Source of the DNA: Prosapia bicincta
Lineage: Eukaryota > Arthropoda > Insecta > Hemiptera > Cercopidae
Assembly: GCA_036971475.1 (NCBI GenBank)
Contig: JBAIZL010000376.1
Span: 1,273,501 to 1,337,500, forward strand
Length of the DNA stretch: 64,000 nt
Direction of reading: 5' to 3'
Shown here: positions 30,331 through 43,352 of the stretch, one piece after another
Numbering within the stretch: the stretch's first letter is position 1
Layout of the letters: the number at the start of each line of letters is the position of its first letter
Made by a program: the position numbers and the translations under genes
The notes under the pieces: model-generated
Told to the model about the DNA's origin: nothing
Databases searched by the model: none
Seen by the model: only the letters and a program-made list of their open reading frames with translations

Positions 30331-31184
30331 ACATAATGGCACAAAACATATCTTATTAGTGTTTTAAATGTCATTTGTTAATTATTTTTACGTATCGTGT
30401 ACGTATCTGAGCGCATAGCTTTGAAAAGTAGTCTAAATACGGAGGCAGGGGAACCAGGAATAAAAATATGTTTCGTATTAACGAAGCAATAATTAGTATC
30501 AGGTTGAACTAGTAGTTTGAATAGTTTAGGAAATTATTGTCGAGCATCTAAAACAGCGAACCTGTGGAAGAAAACACAATTATCGCTTAGGTTACATAAT
30601 TTTCCCTTCGCGTTGCACAGTTTGTGTCTGAATCAACTTACAACATTTTTCTCTAAAAAGGGTAGTGTTGTTTCACCGTAGCGCTGCCCTTTGAACTTTA
30701 ACTTGAACTTCCTGTAGCCTTTTCAGGGTCAATTACAGGCTCTCATCTTGCCACTTTCCACTAAGCTCTAAGGGGACTTTACATTGCACAAAACCCCTCC
30801 ACCAAACAAAAGGAGGTATAAAAGGTTCAGCCAAGTTATTATTTTATTAAATTAAGCTCTAAATCATTACCTGAGAAAATAGTTTTTCGTTCCAAATTAT
30901 AGTATATAAGCAATAATAGATTATTTTATATTTGTGTTTTATATCGTCTTAAAGTTGCATATAAAAATCATAAAACCCGTAGATATGTATCAGGTAAAAC
31001 TAAAGATAAGATAGTCACATTAAATAAATCCGATTTAAAAAATGACTGTAATGATTGTGACTAAATATGTATTAGACAGACTAGAAGAAAAGTTTTAATG
31101 CGATTTAAATAGCACATTGCATCTAATATAGAGATATGAATTACGAAAGCTTAGAGAAATCAAGGATTTCTCAACAACAATTAC
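30331..31184. other. AT-rich non-coding stretch
   Basis: No gene or repeat family recognised. Confidence 0.5.
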
Positions 31185-31352
31185 ATTTTTTTCCAGGCGA
31201 AAAAAATATTGAGGTTATCATCGCCTAAGTTTTTTAAAAATAAATATTAAAACATAAATGAAACTAATCAAAATAAAAAAAAATAAAAAAAAATAAATAA
31301 TTTAAATTAATTGTAATTATCTAAAACTAAAGAACCTAAAATTATACAAAAT

Positions 31353-32072
31353 TTAAATATTATTAAGTAGATTAAGGTGGCGTAAGAAAGCGAGGACACG
31401 GTCGATAGCCGTGACATCGTCCCTTAAAACCACCTTTAAACTACCTCGAAGATCGTAACGTATATACAAATTTGTCAACTCGTCACGATCAAGCAGGATA
31501 TGCTTGATTGTAATATTATTTCTACAAAACGGACATAGTGGTGGATCCTCATGTCGCATCAACCATCCATGCGTTAACAAAGAGTGGCCGATGCGAAGTC
31601 GAGTTACCTCCACTTCCTCCCTACGATTCGAACGAACAGATGTCCTCCATGGTAGGACGATATTTTTGATGTCCCTCAGCTTGTTTCTATTTACGTTTTG
31701 CCATTCTTCATCCCAAACAGAGAATAGTGTAGATTTAACTTTGCATACAAAATCTGATGCCATCACACGTTGTGTCGATGGCAACATACCTGTAGCTAAT
31801 TTTGCACCTTCATCTGCTTTAGTGTTTCCGAATATTCCACAGCGACTAGACACCCAGAGAAATGACACCTCGACACCTCTTAATTGGAGCCTGTGTATAG
31901 AGCAATTTTGTATAAAGACAAGAATGTTACCTTGTATACCCCATGATTTCAATACGTTCAAAATTCCTCTTCTCCATGCCATGTCATATGCCTTCTCAAG
32001 GTCGAAGAAAACAGCTACCAGTGTTTGTCGTAAGATGAAAGCATTCTGTATAGCTGACTCCAACAAAACCAA
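31353..32072 (-). pseudogene. In-frame RT/RNase H deletion fusion of LINE ORF2
   Basis: 239 codons, open. The first part is RT (AVFFDLEKAYDMAWRRGILN). The RT catalytic motif (FVDD in the full copy), thumb and first half of RNase H are missing, and the frame continues with RNase H motif VSFLWVSSRCGIFGNTKADE and the C-terminal CCHC-like motif (KHILLDR here; the last Cys is changed). It cannot be an active RT, because the FVDD motif is deleted. Confidence 0.8.
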
Positions 32073-32109
32073 TTGGTCAATTGATGAACGTCCTTGTCTG
32101 GAACCACAC

Positions 32110-32115
32110 TGAACG

Positions 32116-32150
<35 letters not shown>

Positions 32151-32545
32151 CCAGGCGAAAAACCTATTGAGGTTATCATCGCCTAACTACAGTTGTGTTT
32201 TTAAAATAATACTTCATAAATAAAACTAATCAAAATAAAACAGAATAAAATAAAATAAATGTTTAAAACTAAATGTAATAATCTAAAACTAAAGAACCTA
32301 AAATTATACAAAATTTAAATATTATTAAATATATTAAGGTGGCGTAAGAAAGCGATCACACGGTCGATAGCCGTGCCATCGTCTCTTAAAACCACCTTTA
32401 AACTACCTCGAAGATCGTAACGTATATATAAATTTGTCAACTCATTACAATCAAGCAGGATATGCTTGATTGTAATATTATTTCTACAAAACGGACATAG
32501 TGGTGGATCCTCATGTCGCATCAACCATCCATGCTGAACGTTATA
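32110..32545 (-). repeat. 12-bp target duplications around nested LINE copy I
   Basis: CTGAACGTTATA lies at 32110-32121 and again at 32534-32545, on either side of the nested copy. The uninterrupted target is seen at 41707-41720 (CTGAACGTTAGAAAG). Confidence 0.9.
32122..32533 (-). mobile_element. Nested 5'-truncated family-1 LINE (copy I, 412 bp)
   Basis: Minus strand: 29-base A-tail (T-tract 32122-32150), hairpin, 3' UTR, stop at 32315, and the C-terminal codons up to HGWLMRHEDPPLCPFC. By chance its frame is continuous with the RT frame of its host copy, so 33040-32315 is open as a 241-codon fusion. Flanked by 12-bp duplications. Confidence 0.92.
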
Positions 32546-33035
32546 AATAAGTTTGTTTGTTTCTAGATACCAGACAAGACGACGGTTGACCATCTTCTCC
32601 AGTAGTTTGCATAAGCAGCTGGTCAGAGAGATGGGTCTGTAACTACTGGGATTAGTTTTGTCCTTTCCTTGTTTTAGAAGAGGAATTATTGTCGCTTCTA
32701 ACCATGCATCGGGAAAACCGTGCTCCCCGAATATACGATTGTATATCCGAAGGAGAACTAGTTTTGCCGACTGTGGTAGTTTTTTAATCATGGAGTATAC
32801 AATATCGTCCGGGCCTGGAGCTGAATCCTTCGTTGACGAGAGAGCCGACTCTAGTTCATCGATAGAGAAATGGATATTCAAACACGTGTCTCCTGACAAT
32901 CCAACGGTGAACGGTAAGGCTTCCTGTTTACGTTTGTACACCTGGAAAGCGTCCTTGTATGCAGAAGATGAAGAACATTTTGAGAACGATAACGCCGGCA
33001 CATTGGCAATTTCCTCACTGTCTGTGGTCATAACT
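32546..33035 (-). pseudogene. LINE RT fingers/palm fragment
   Basis: Minus strand: SIDELESALSSTKDSAPGPD, LLRIYNRIFGEHGFPDAWLE, ATIIPLLKQGKDKTNPSSYR, PISLTSCLCKLLEKMVNRRL. These are the conserved N-terminal RT blocks of I/Jockey-type LINEs (the APGPD and YRPISL motifs). The continuation RQGRSS.DQLV is on the other side of the nested copy, at about 32109. Confidence 0.85.
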
Positions 33036-33095
33036 ACCAATCGAAGGGAAAATGAAATAACACAATTTTTTTTCCAAAAGGGGGGGAAAATATGT

Positions 33096-33155
33096 AAAAC
33101 ACTTTAGATTGTGTTACATATTAAAATGGAAATTTCAGAAAACGAACGAGAATGT
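33096..33155 (+). repeat. Interspersed repeat segment shared with 50145-50205
   Basis: The two loci share GTGTTACATATT and TTCAGAAAACRAACGRGA with similar spacing. Both lie close beside LINE fragments. The 50145 copy begins with the small inverted repeat GTAACAC/GTGTTAC. The family is unknown. Confidence 0.45.
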
Positions 33156-34398
33156 ATTAAAAAAAATTGTAACAATATACCACTATATCAAAAAATTGTG
33201 ATTTATTAGAAATATTTTAAATGAAATCTCTGCTTGGTAGTGGCATCTGTAGTAAGAGTTTAAAAACAAATTAATATTAAACTATGTATGCGTCCACCCG
33301 ATGCGCGGTAGCTAGGAGACCTGCTTGCAACGATAATTTAATCCTCTTATAGCCAAAATGTAGAAGGCAACGGACGTCACCAAGAGCGAGGAAATGTTTA
33401 GTTTTCAAATTTTAATGTAACAGTCATTTCTTTAATTTGTTATAATCATAATGTAGAAGACAGCGTACGTAGCCAAGTACGAAGATGGAACGCTGAGTTA
33501 CTTAAGGGAATCTTGTAGGATTTTTCCAAAGAGAAGGATGCGAGGCTACACCTTGCTAAAACAGCTAAGTGAACGAATTCAAACTTTAGTGAATTATAAA
33601 TTTTAAATGCTTAAACAGTTTAACACAAAATAATAAACTTTAAACTTTTCAACACGTATATAAATGTAATTTATGCATCATTTGGTGCATTTGTTTTCAG
33701 TTTATATTGTAAGATTTAATTATGAAAAGAGCAAGCAAGCAAACTCGAATACAGGGCCATTTCAGCCATTGATTGTCAATACGTAAAAATTCCTCATAAA
33801 TCAAATCTTAAATGTTCACTAATCAGTAACAAAAGCAATGTCTAAGAAATATGTATTTGATTGTAATTTATAATATTTTTTTTGGTTAAATAAAATATGT
33901 GTAATTTGCTTTAATTGAGGTTTAAGAGCAATTATTTAACGAGCACACAATCCCATACATCTCAATTTAATAAGCCTTTAAATATTAATTTAATGAGACT
34001 CTGCTAGTTTAAATGGTTTAACTTTGTATTTTAAAACATTCAATACTTATTTTACTCAAGTAACCTAGTTCTACCTTCAAGATATGAAGAACGTTACAGA
34101 CAGACAATTATTAATTATGCCTGCCCTGTGGCGTAGAACTAAAATCCGTTACACTACCTTCTGACTATAGACAAAATTTGTTATTTTTACGATTTCGAAG
34201 AGGAACACCAGTTGATTATGCATTTAACCTGCCCAGCATAATTTCCATATATCTATGAAATTCTTGAGAAATGTTCATCAGTTAGTTGTAGCACACTGCG
34301 AAATGTTGCTAGGCAACTTTAACATATTTAAACTGTTAAGCAGAAATATGAGGTAAAAACAACTTATAATATTTTTTAAAATAATATCACAAATTTGA

Positions 34399-34521
<123 letters not shown>

Positions 34522-36003
34522 TATTGTATTGAATCAGTGCACTAGCTGCTAGGTAATGTATGCCGTATACTAATGCCAAAATAATAAGAGAGTGCAATCA
34601 TATTGCGTAATCTGCCTAGTTATGTTTCAGATGACGTTTTTACATTATTTAAGTTAAAGATGAATTTCATAAAATTATTGTTAACAATAATATATTGCTT
34701 TTTTATACAAACATGAGTAAACATTTATTTAAAGTGACTCTAAAGTTTAAGTTTCCTTTTAACTTTATATTACAAGGATTATTTTAGAATTTTTGATCAG
34801 AAAAAAATTATATTTATTCGCGTCAGATTAATATTACGTTATGGGGTTGTTAAAGCATTTAGGCATTAAGGGTTTGTTTAGTTGCAGAAGTTAATTTTAC
34901 TATAAAGAACTGTGTTTAGTTTCACGAAACGATTTACGTTTTGCAATCTATAAATTATATCATCAAATAAAACTTCAATGAACTATAACTTCGTTTTTTA
35001 TTACTATTATAATCACATTTGAATCTTTTCTTACTTGTTTCAATGATAGGACGGAAAATGTATCTTACAAAATAATCTAAAAGTAATTAGTACACGGTGA
35101 ATTACTGTCTTATTTCTTCTTCCTAGGTGATTATAAACGGGTCGTGAGTATACGATCGCACTGCCCTCTGGATTAATTTCTAATAAATATGAATGAAACT
35201 TTGTGGGGAAATATACTGTGTTCCCTTCATTGTGAAACTTGTTATTTTAATTAGTACTAGCGAGCAGACGAACATTGTCAGTTGTATGTAGTCAATTATT
35301 TTCTAGTTTTATTTTTGTAAAGCATAGAAACCAATCATGGCAGACAGCGTATTCTTTGACGTACGTAAGGGCTATACTAGAGAGAGGTTTACCCAACCCC
35401 CCTCTTGTACAGGATTATGTGAGATTATTAGACAATTAAAAGTTGGCGATAGCGGTGAGAAGAAACTCCAAAGAGAGGGTTCTTTTTTAGAGAGGTGCCT
35501 ACGAAGGGTGGAAATCACAAGTGGGGTGAACAATATATACAGTTTATAAATTAAACACTACCTGTAATTATGAAATTTTATAAACTACACAGAACATACT
35601 TACAACGATATGTGTACTGCGTGAGAAGATTTTTATTACTGTTATGCTACCTTGCCGTTGTCTTATTCAAACACTTGTCTGCAAAATCATAGCTTTTTTC
35701 TTCCACAAGTAAAAATAGATTAGGTAAGATGAATTAAGATTTGTTATTAAATTATGCAAAAGAAAAGGACTTTTAGTTACAAAATAAGGTTTATAGCTTT
35801 TATGTGTATTTCACTAAAATATTTACTAACATTAAATATCTAGAAACTAACTGAATCATTAAGTATCAAGTTTAGGCAAAACCCATGATATAAAACAATA
35901 TACAGTAGCTTGAGTGTCGTTTTAGGATAATCTAACGGTTTATTTGAATATTTTTTTATCTAATGTGTGTTTTTTTCAATTCTTTCTATTTGCCCACACT
36001 ATC

Positions 36004-36006
<3 letters not shown>

Positions 36007-36049
<43 letters not shown>
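36007..36049. repeat. (TA)21 microsatellite
   Basis: Pure TA run. Confidence 0.95.
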
Positions 36050-36052
<3 letters not shown>

Positions 36053-36100
36053 CAAATTTTCAAACGTTAATAAAAATACGTTTTTTTTTATCCAATCATA

Positions 36101-36883
36101 GGTGGGGCAGAATGGACTCCCTGAGTTGACGAGTGTATTGTAACATAACTAGCCATTATAATTAAAAAAAGGTCTTTCTTTCTGAAAACTACAAATGGCA
36201 TTATTTTATTTTGTTGAGGTTTTGAAAGTTATATCATCCAGGTGACGACCTTGGCGAGCGATGCAAGTGGGGCCGAATGGACTACGTAGTTTCAAATAAT
36301 CTCTGAAAAGGGCGCAGGTGAGTTAACGGAGTGGGAGTAGTGGCGTTACTGGGGGAGACTATGCCATGTTCATAGCCTCAAAGTGTCCGTTTGGTGCGCT
36401 GCGTCATCAATAGGCATTATTGGGCATTACGTTTTTATATTTCAAGGTTCAACTGTTACGGTTAACTTTGTGAGATGCTGGAGACATCTCTACTTCCCAG
36501 AATGCAAGAGTATAGTGAGAAACATGACACACAAGCGTTTTGTTTTCAACAGGATGGTGCCACGGTTCATATTGCTCGTCGTTCACGGCAAATTCCCGGC
36601 CGCCTGATTTCTTTAGGAGTGGATGTCCCCCCCCCACTCTCCTGATCCCGTGCGATTTTTTTCTTGGGGATATCTTAAGGCTGAGGTCTGAGGACCTAGG
36701 GCTTTGGAGGCTCTTAAGGAGGTAATTACAGATGTCGTCGCTGGATGATATAATTTTCAAAACCCAATGAAAATAACATGAAATTGTAAATAGTTTTCAG
36801 AAATAAAAACTTTTTAAAATTATATTGGTTAGTTTTTTTTCACAATACACCCGTTAAATCAGGGACTCCATTTTGCCCCACCC
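36101..36883 (+). mobile_element. Decayed mariner-type (IS630/Tc1/mariner) element
   Basis: Terminal inverted repeats: GGTGGGGCAGAATGGACTCC at 36101 and, reverse-complemented from the right end, GGTGGGGCAAAATGGAGTCC, continuing with CCTGA on both sides. An internal copy of the end motif (GTGGGGCCGAATGGACTAC) lies at about 36268. Between the ends are transposase fragments. The TA target duplication is not clear after decay. The element is about 780 bp and cannot be autonomous. Confidence 0.7.
36375..36720 (+). pseudogene. Mariner-type DDE transposase fragment
   Basis: Two frames: KVSVWCAASSIGIIGHYVF and FQGSTVTVN (36380-36470), then FQQDGATVHIARRSRQIPGR and LISLGVDVP (about 36543-36630). These match the DDE_3-type catalytic core, where the second Asp lies in QQDGAT. 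Frame changes, a run of Cs and missing N- and C-terminal parts show a dead fragment. Confidence 0.7.
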
Positions 36884-38038
36884 TTTACATTTCATTTAAT
36901 CTATAGTGGGTGACCATTTATGTTATTACAATTTGTTCAAGCATTTATTCAATAAATATATTACAAAAATTTATTAGGTGTAGGTCGGATTCGAACTGAG
37001 TACCTTTGTACACAGGAAGTACACCAGGAAAGCAGACAGTCTAAAATAGAAAATGATAAGGAGTTTCAGTGGTTTCTCAACATCCACAAGGAATCCCTGA
37101 AGCTGACCACCAGGGTCATCTTAATCTTTTTTAGTTACTTTAAGAAATTTCCAAACCTCCGTCACATGCACTCGCGGTGACTGGGAACTCCTCATTGTAT
37201 GAAATCGTGTTGTTACCTTGAATGTTATCTATACCAATGAAATAGATTCATTTAGACCATGTGGACTAGCTTGAAGCATTCCTGGGAATGACCCGAGGAA
37301 GGAGGCCTATCAAACCCTCTACGCGGATGTCTTAGAGAACAATCTTAGGAGAATCTTAGCACAATCTAGGGTCAATCTTAGTACAATTTTAAAGTCAATT
37401 TGTAGACAGAGTTGGCAGTTATGCTGTTAGTCTTGTTACTTACAGTGCAAAATGGGTTTCAAGAACCAAGTCGTACATTAATTATATTTGTGAATTCGGA
37501 ACAAACTGTGTCTAGATTTATTAACACCTGTCTCTTCTCTTGTCAATAAGTCAAGGAAATTAAAAACCTATGGCCGCTTTGGTGGCGTTACACCTTTGGT
37601 CGAAGTCTAAGTTTTTATCATAGAGCCAACATTCCTATAGCTAGGAGTGTGTTTCTCAGCTAAATGATTTTTTTCTTTTCCACCATCTGATTGTAGTCTA
37701 AACTACCATTGCACAATCTTAAATTGTTGCCATGAATACCACACAATATCATAATTAATGCTCTAGGAATATTCATTAAAAATTAATGAAAATAATAAAA
37801 TAAACAAACAGGATTAACGGTATCAAACCTTGCTTCACAAACGGACAATGCGAAAGGAAAACGAAAAGAAAGTACAACACAATGCAAGTGACGAAAAAAG
37901 CGTATTAATAGTAACAAATAAAAATAATAGTCCAACACCATACATAGAAAGGAAAATAGAAAATTGCAAGTAAATTCAATATCTATTTTAGCATTATTGT
38001 TAACATTATTATTAGCAACTTAACATTATTATTATCAC

Positions 38039-38084
<46 letters not shown>

Positions 38085-39472
38085 CGTGTAGTTATAAAAT
38101 TTTTAAAAATACTATATAAAATCTTACTTTGTTGATTACATTTAAATTTATTTTACTCTTGGAGAAAACCAAATTAGATGTCATTGCTACTGCGAATAAC
38201 TGACGAACTAAAATAAAGTTATTTATTAAAAATACGTTTAAACTAAATACTATAATTTTAATATTTCTTACTATGGTAACAGCCTCTATAAATTGTTTAT
38301 AACATTATTATTGATAATGGATGTTATGAATAAGAATGCTAAGCATAACAGTTTAATGCTGTGGTGTTAATTAGTATTTTCAAAAATTACATTTTGGTCG
38401 TTACAAAAGTTCATAATTTTTTTTTCTACCACATTAAACATAATTGAGATAGTTCAAACGTCAATTGGTGGTAAGGTTTTTAAATAAATATTTAATACAG
38501 TAAAAAAAATACATTATCAAGCCAAAAGAATGTTTTGTTGACACTAAGGCTTGGTAAAAATACCTTTGCAGTTCTTTCGTAAGAGAAGAGACGAATATAT
38601 AATACTTCATTGCTAATAGGCGGGTCTATATGCGAGCAGAATAATTTACTATTCCTACATTCAAGTCTCGTAGAATGCCAAGACCATTGTAAAAACTGTC
38701 TAAATTAGTTTTGCATTAATAGGGTCGAAAAGGGAAAAGCACTTGCGGAGAAAGTATTTTTTTATGTTTATGGAGATGAGCACATTTACGAGTGTACATG
38801 ATGTCCTCGTAGGGGAATGTGGGAGATATATGATAGAACTTAGTACATACATTCCTCAATATGTTCTTCTTTTCTTATTTGTTTACGTTTGCTTAATGTT
38901 ACTTTTCTCTTTATATTAGACAATAAAATTTCTTGACGTAATAATTTCGTTTTGTTATTTTAAAATAAAAATTTAATTTTAGTAGTAAATAGTTATGAAT
39001 TACTTTCAAGGATCAAAATAAACCAAATATTTATTTCACGCGTACCTTCTTTTAATCTTCGACGAATAATGTTAAAGGATAGAATAAACATTATTTGCGA
39101 AAAGCAAGTAGTGAGATCAACGCCGAGAATAATTAGCAGAAACTAAACTACACTGTTCCTAAAATCTAAATCCAAACTACTACTAAAACGTAAGCAACTA
39201 CCCAAAGTATAAGTGAATATTAAAAATATTTTTAATAGAGTTCTAAGATTTAATAGGACTAATTCTAAATTTATTTAATTGAAACTAAACTAAACAATCT
39301 AATAAGCAAGGTAATAATGTGAAAAATGTAGTAACATTATAAAACAAGTAATACCATATACAAAAAAAATTCAAGTCAATTAATACTGAGATCAAGAAAA
39401 AAAACTTTATTTGAGTTACTTTTTATTTTATAATTATATTTAATATAAATATGAATATAAATAAACATGACA
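36884..39472. other. AT-rich non-coding stretch
   Basis: Holds one TA run (38047-38083) and a less AT-rich part at 36970-37340 with no recognisable frame. No gene seen. Confidence 0.5.
38047..38083. repeat. (TA)18 microsatellite
   Basis: Pure TA run. Confidence 0.95.
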
Positions 39473-39656
39473 CATAGTCTTTTTTTTCCCAGGCGAAAAA
39501 CCTGTCAAGGTTATCATCGCCTAACTAAAATTATTTTAAATAATAAGATTTTAAAATAAATATTACCTAAAACTAATCGAAATAAAACAAAATAAATGTT
39601 TAAAACTAATTGTGATTATAATTATCTAAAATTAAAGAACCTAAAATTATAAAAAA

Positions 39657-42600
39657 TTAAATATTGTTAAATAGATTAAAGTGGCGTAAGAAAGCGAGGA
39701 CACGGTCGATAGCCGTGACATCGTCTCTTAAAACCACCTTTAAACTACCTCGAAGATCGTAACGTATATACAAATTTGTCAACTCATTACAATCAAGCAG
39801 GATATGCTTGATTGTAATATTATTTCTACAAAACGGACATACTGGTGGATCCTCATGTCGCATCAACCATCCATGCGTTAACAAAGAGTGGCCGATGCGA
39901 AGTCGAGTAACCACCACTTCCTCCCTACGATTCGAACGAACAGATGTCCTCCATGGTCGGACGGTATTTTTGATGTCCCTCAGCTTGTATCTATTTACAT
40001 TTTGCCATTCTTCGTTCCAAACAGAGAATAGTGTAGATTTAACTTTGTATACAAAATCTGATGCCATCACACGTTGTGTCGATGGCAACATACCTGTAGC
40101 TAATTTTGCACCTTCATCTGCTTTAGTGTTTCCGAATATTCCGCAGTGACCAGGCACCCAGAGAAATGACACCTCGTAATTGGAGCCTGTGTATAGAGCA
40201 CAAGATGTCTCCAACCAAAGGGTTCTTAGTGTACATTTCCTGAATAGCCTGGAGAGCACTTTTGGAATCACAACACACAAGATATTTAGATTTTGCAGAC
40301 GGAATTGATCTTAAAGCTTGGAAAATTGCATAAAGTTCTGCAGTACAAACGCTACAGGCTGAGGGTAATCCGTAAGTGAAAGTTTGTCCTTCCATATAAA
40401 ATGCACAACCTATCCCATTGTCCAGTTTTGAACCGTCTGTGAATATAGTCACAGTGTGTTGGTGAGTTTGTTGAATCTGCAAAAACTCCTGACGATAAAT
40501 AACGTCAGGAGTATTGTGTTTTAGGTACATGGACAATGAGAAGTCACATTTTGGCTTATGTATTGTCCATGGAGGGATGTAGCATGATGTTCGTTCGAAT
40601 ATAGGTGGGTGTTCTAAATTTAGATTCCTAAAAATGCGCAACGTTCTTATTCCGAAGGGAGCAGTTGAACGTTGACGCTCATTGTAACGATCCTCGAGGT
40701 GGTTTTCAAAAACTGTTATGAATGCCGGATGTTTGGGTTTACTTCGAAGACCAGTGTAATATGAAATTTGTAGCATTTGACGTCGCATTGAGAGAGATGG
40801 TTCTCCAGCTTCAACTAGAAGGCTGGAGATTGGGCTTGATCTAAAAGCACCAGTAGAAAGTCTAAGACCAGCGTGATGTATTGAATCCAGGAGTTTCAGA
40901 ACCGTAGGTCGAGCAGATGAATAGGCTATACAGCCGTAATCTATGCGCGATCTTATAACGGCGCGATAGAAACGGAGCATACAGGTTCTGTCTGCTCCAC
41001 AATTTGTACCACTTAGAACTCTCAACATATCCAATATCTTGCTGCACCGGGTCCTCAAATCACGCACATGCGGATTACATGAAAGTCTTTTATCCAATAA
41101 AAGACCCAAAAATCTCACGTTGTCCGCGGTTTGAAGCCGCGTACCATTAAGATAAAGGATAGGTTCCTGTTGTTGCCTGCGACGACTAAATGCTATACAC
41201 TGGGTCTTCGAAGCTGAAAACTTGAAGCCCGTAGATTTGGTCCACTCTTGCAATTTATTAATTACTAATTGTAAGGATCTTTCCGCTGTTGCCATACTTC
41301 TAGCAGCCATATATATATACAAAAATCGTCTACAAACAGGGAACAGTGGACCGGTGACTGTACGTTTGAAGTGACGCTGTTAATGGCAACAGCAAACAGC
41401 GTCACACTCAAAACGCCACCCTGTGGTACACCATTCTCTAGTTCGCAACGATCAGAATATATGCCTCCTAGACGTACACGGAAAGTCCTGTTATTCAAAT
41501 AATTTTTTATAAAAGCAAGAATGTTATATTGTATACCCCATGATTTCAATACGTTCAAAATTCCTCTTCTCCATGCCATGTCATATGCCTTCTCAAGGTC
41601 AAAGAAAACAGCTACCAGTGTTTGTCGTAAGATGAAGGCATTCTGTATAGCTGACTCCAAGAAAACCAATTGGTCAACTGATGAACGTCCTTGTCTGGAA
41701 CTACACTGAACGTTAGAAAGAAGTTTGTTTGTTTCTAGATACCAAACAAGACGACGGTTGACCATCTTCTCCAGTAGTTTGCATAGGCAGCTGGTCAGCG
41801 AGATGGGTCTGTAACTACTGGGATTAGTTTTGTCCTTTCCTTGTTTTAGAAGAGGAATTATTGTCGCTTCTATCCATGCATCGGGAAAACCGTGCTCCCC
41901 AAATATACGGTTGTATATCCGAAGGAGAACTAGTTTTGCCGACGGTGGTAGATTTTTAATCATGGAGAATACAATATCATCCGGGCCTGGAGCAGAATCC
42001 TTCGTTGACGAGAGAGCTGACTCTAGTTCGTCGATAGAGAAATGGTTATTTAAACAAGAATCTCCAGACACTCCAACGGTGAAAGGTAAGGCTTCCTGTT
42101 TACGTTCGTACACCTGGAAAGCGTCCTTGTATGCAGAAGATGAAGAATGTTCTGAGAACGATAATGCTAGCACATTGGCAATTTCCTCACAGTCCGTGGT
42201 CATAACTCCATCCGGATGCCTTAATGAAATTAATGGCATCGGAACGGAAATGCCACAGACTGATCGTAATTTCTTCCATACTGTGGATGGAGCTGTAGTT
42301 CTCGTAATTGAGCCAATGTACTGCGACCATGATTCTCGTTTACTTTGCCTAAATATTCTCCGTGCTTTCGCACGGAAGATTTTATATTTTTCCAGGTTTT
42401 CACTCGTTGGATGTCTCTTGAACTGGTTCAAAGCTTTTCTCCGTTGACGAAGGATCACAGTGCACTCATCATTCCACCACGGAACAGGTGGTCGTCGTGG
42501 TTTGGATGAGGTTTTCGGAATTGCCTTTCCGGCAGCATTCAAAACGGTTTTTGTAAATGAATTGACAATGTCATCAATGGGAGCTAAGTAATCCACGTCC

Positions 42601-43346
42601 AGTGATTCTAGATCTTGTGAAAATTGTTCCCAGTTGGCTTTTTTCAGGATCCAACGGGGATGTCGAACACAACAGGGTGAGGAGTCACACAAAGAGATCT
42701 CAATAGGAATGTGGTCGCTACTTTAAAGATCAGGCAATGCTGACCATTTTAGCCTTGTAGCCAAGGCAGGACTGCATAATGACAAGTCTACAGCTGTCCA
42801 TCCACCTGTTGACGCTGCTAAATGTGTCGGAGAACCGTCATTTAGCAGGTATAAATCCAGTTCCGATCTGATGCTTTCGATCAGATTACCTCGCGGGTTG
42901 CATTATGGGGAACCCCATGAAACATGGTGGGCATTGAAATCGCCCACTAATAAAAACGGAGTCGGTAACTGATTTATAAGGTCTACAAAATCTCTCTGTT
43001 GTAGGTTGTCACTTGGTGGGAGGTAGACACAACAGAGAGTGAGTTTGTATGGAACAGATGTTTGAATTGCTACTGCTTGTAAGGGAGTTATTAAGTTCAG
43101 AGAAACGGCGTCGACACAGTCACGGGCTAGAATGGCTACGCCACCTCTAGCTCGATTTTCTGTAACGAAGTCCGATCTGTAAACTGAATACTCCCTTAGA
43201 TGGAAATTGTGCGATTCATGGAGATGTGTCTCCTGAATACAAATGTACGTAGGGGACACATCCCTTACAATGAATTTGAGATCCTCAATGTGACTTTTAA
43301 CACCGTTAATGTTCCACTGAATCACGGATTTTTTAGGTGTGGACAT
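39657..43346 (-). pseudogene. LINE ORF2: endonuclease, RT, RNase H, zinc motif
   Basis: About 1,230 codons. Endonuclease: WNINGVKSHIEDL, ICIQETHLHESH (catalytic Glu), GGVAILARD, LLVGDFNAHHVSWGS, SSDHIPIEIS. RT: APGPDDIVFSMIKNL, NPSSYRPISLTSC, AVFFDLEKAYDMAW, NGVPQGGVLSVTLF, LFVDDFCIY (catalytic Asp-Asp). RNase H: TIFTDGSKLDNG, TAELYAIFQA, CCDSKSALQA, then the VSFLWVPGHC region. C-terminal CPFCRNNITIKHILLDC. Lesions: stops at about 42904 (GAA to TAA) and about 42727 (TAT to TAA), a frameshift in a TA run just after FVDD (about 41305-41315), and an 8-bp deletion between direct repeats at about 40172. The protein would nick target DNA and copy LINE RNA onto it. Confidence 0.9.
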
Positions 43347-43352
43347 CGTATT

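Larger units (their letters stand above)
31185..33035 (-). mobile_element. Family-1 LINE copy H with internal deletion, host of a nested LINE
   Basis: Minus strand, 5' truncated at about 33035 in the linker before RT. Order: RT fingers and palm (33035-32546), nested LINE (32122-32533 with its 12-bp duplication), more RT (32109-31906), deletion junction (about 31905), second half of RNase H, C-terminus, stop 31353, 3' UTR, hairpin and A-tail. The RT to RNase H junction is identical to the one at 18421. It keeps the reading frame: the frame 32072-31353 runs from LEKAYDMAWRRGILNVLK straight into CSIHRLQLRGVEVSFLWV. Confidence 0.9.

Noticed and set aside
35337..35549. Possible first exon starting MADSVFFDVRKGYTRERF with a GACGTACGTAAG donor-like site
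   Set aside because: No recognisable domain, no matching downstream exon, and the donor match is modest. Not enough to call a gene.
36970..37045. tRNA-like B box (GGATTCGAAC on the plus strand, so GTTCGAATCC on the minus strand)
   Set aside because: The T-arm does not pair properly and no A box or cloverleaf can be drawn. Probably chance or a very old tRNA-derived repeat.
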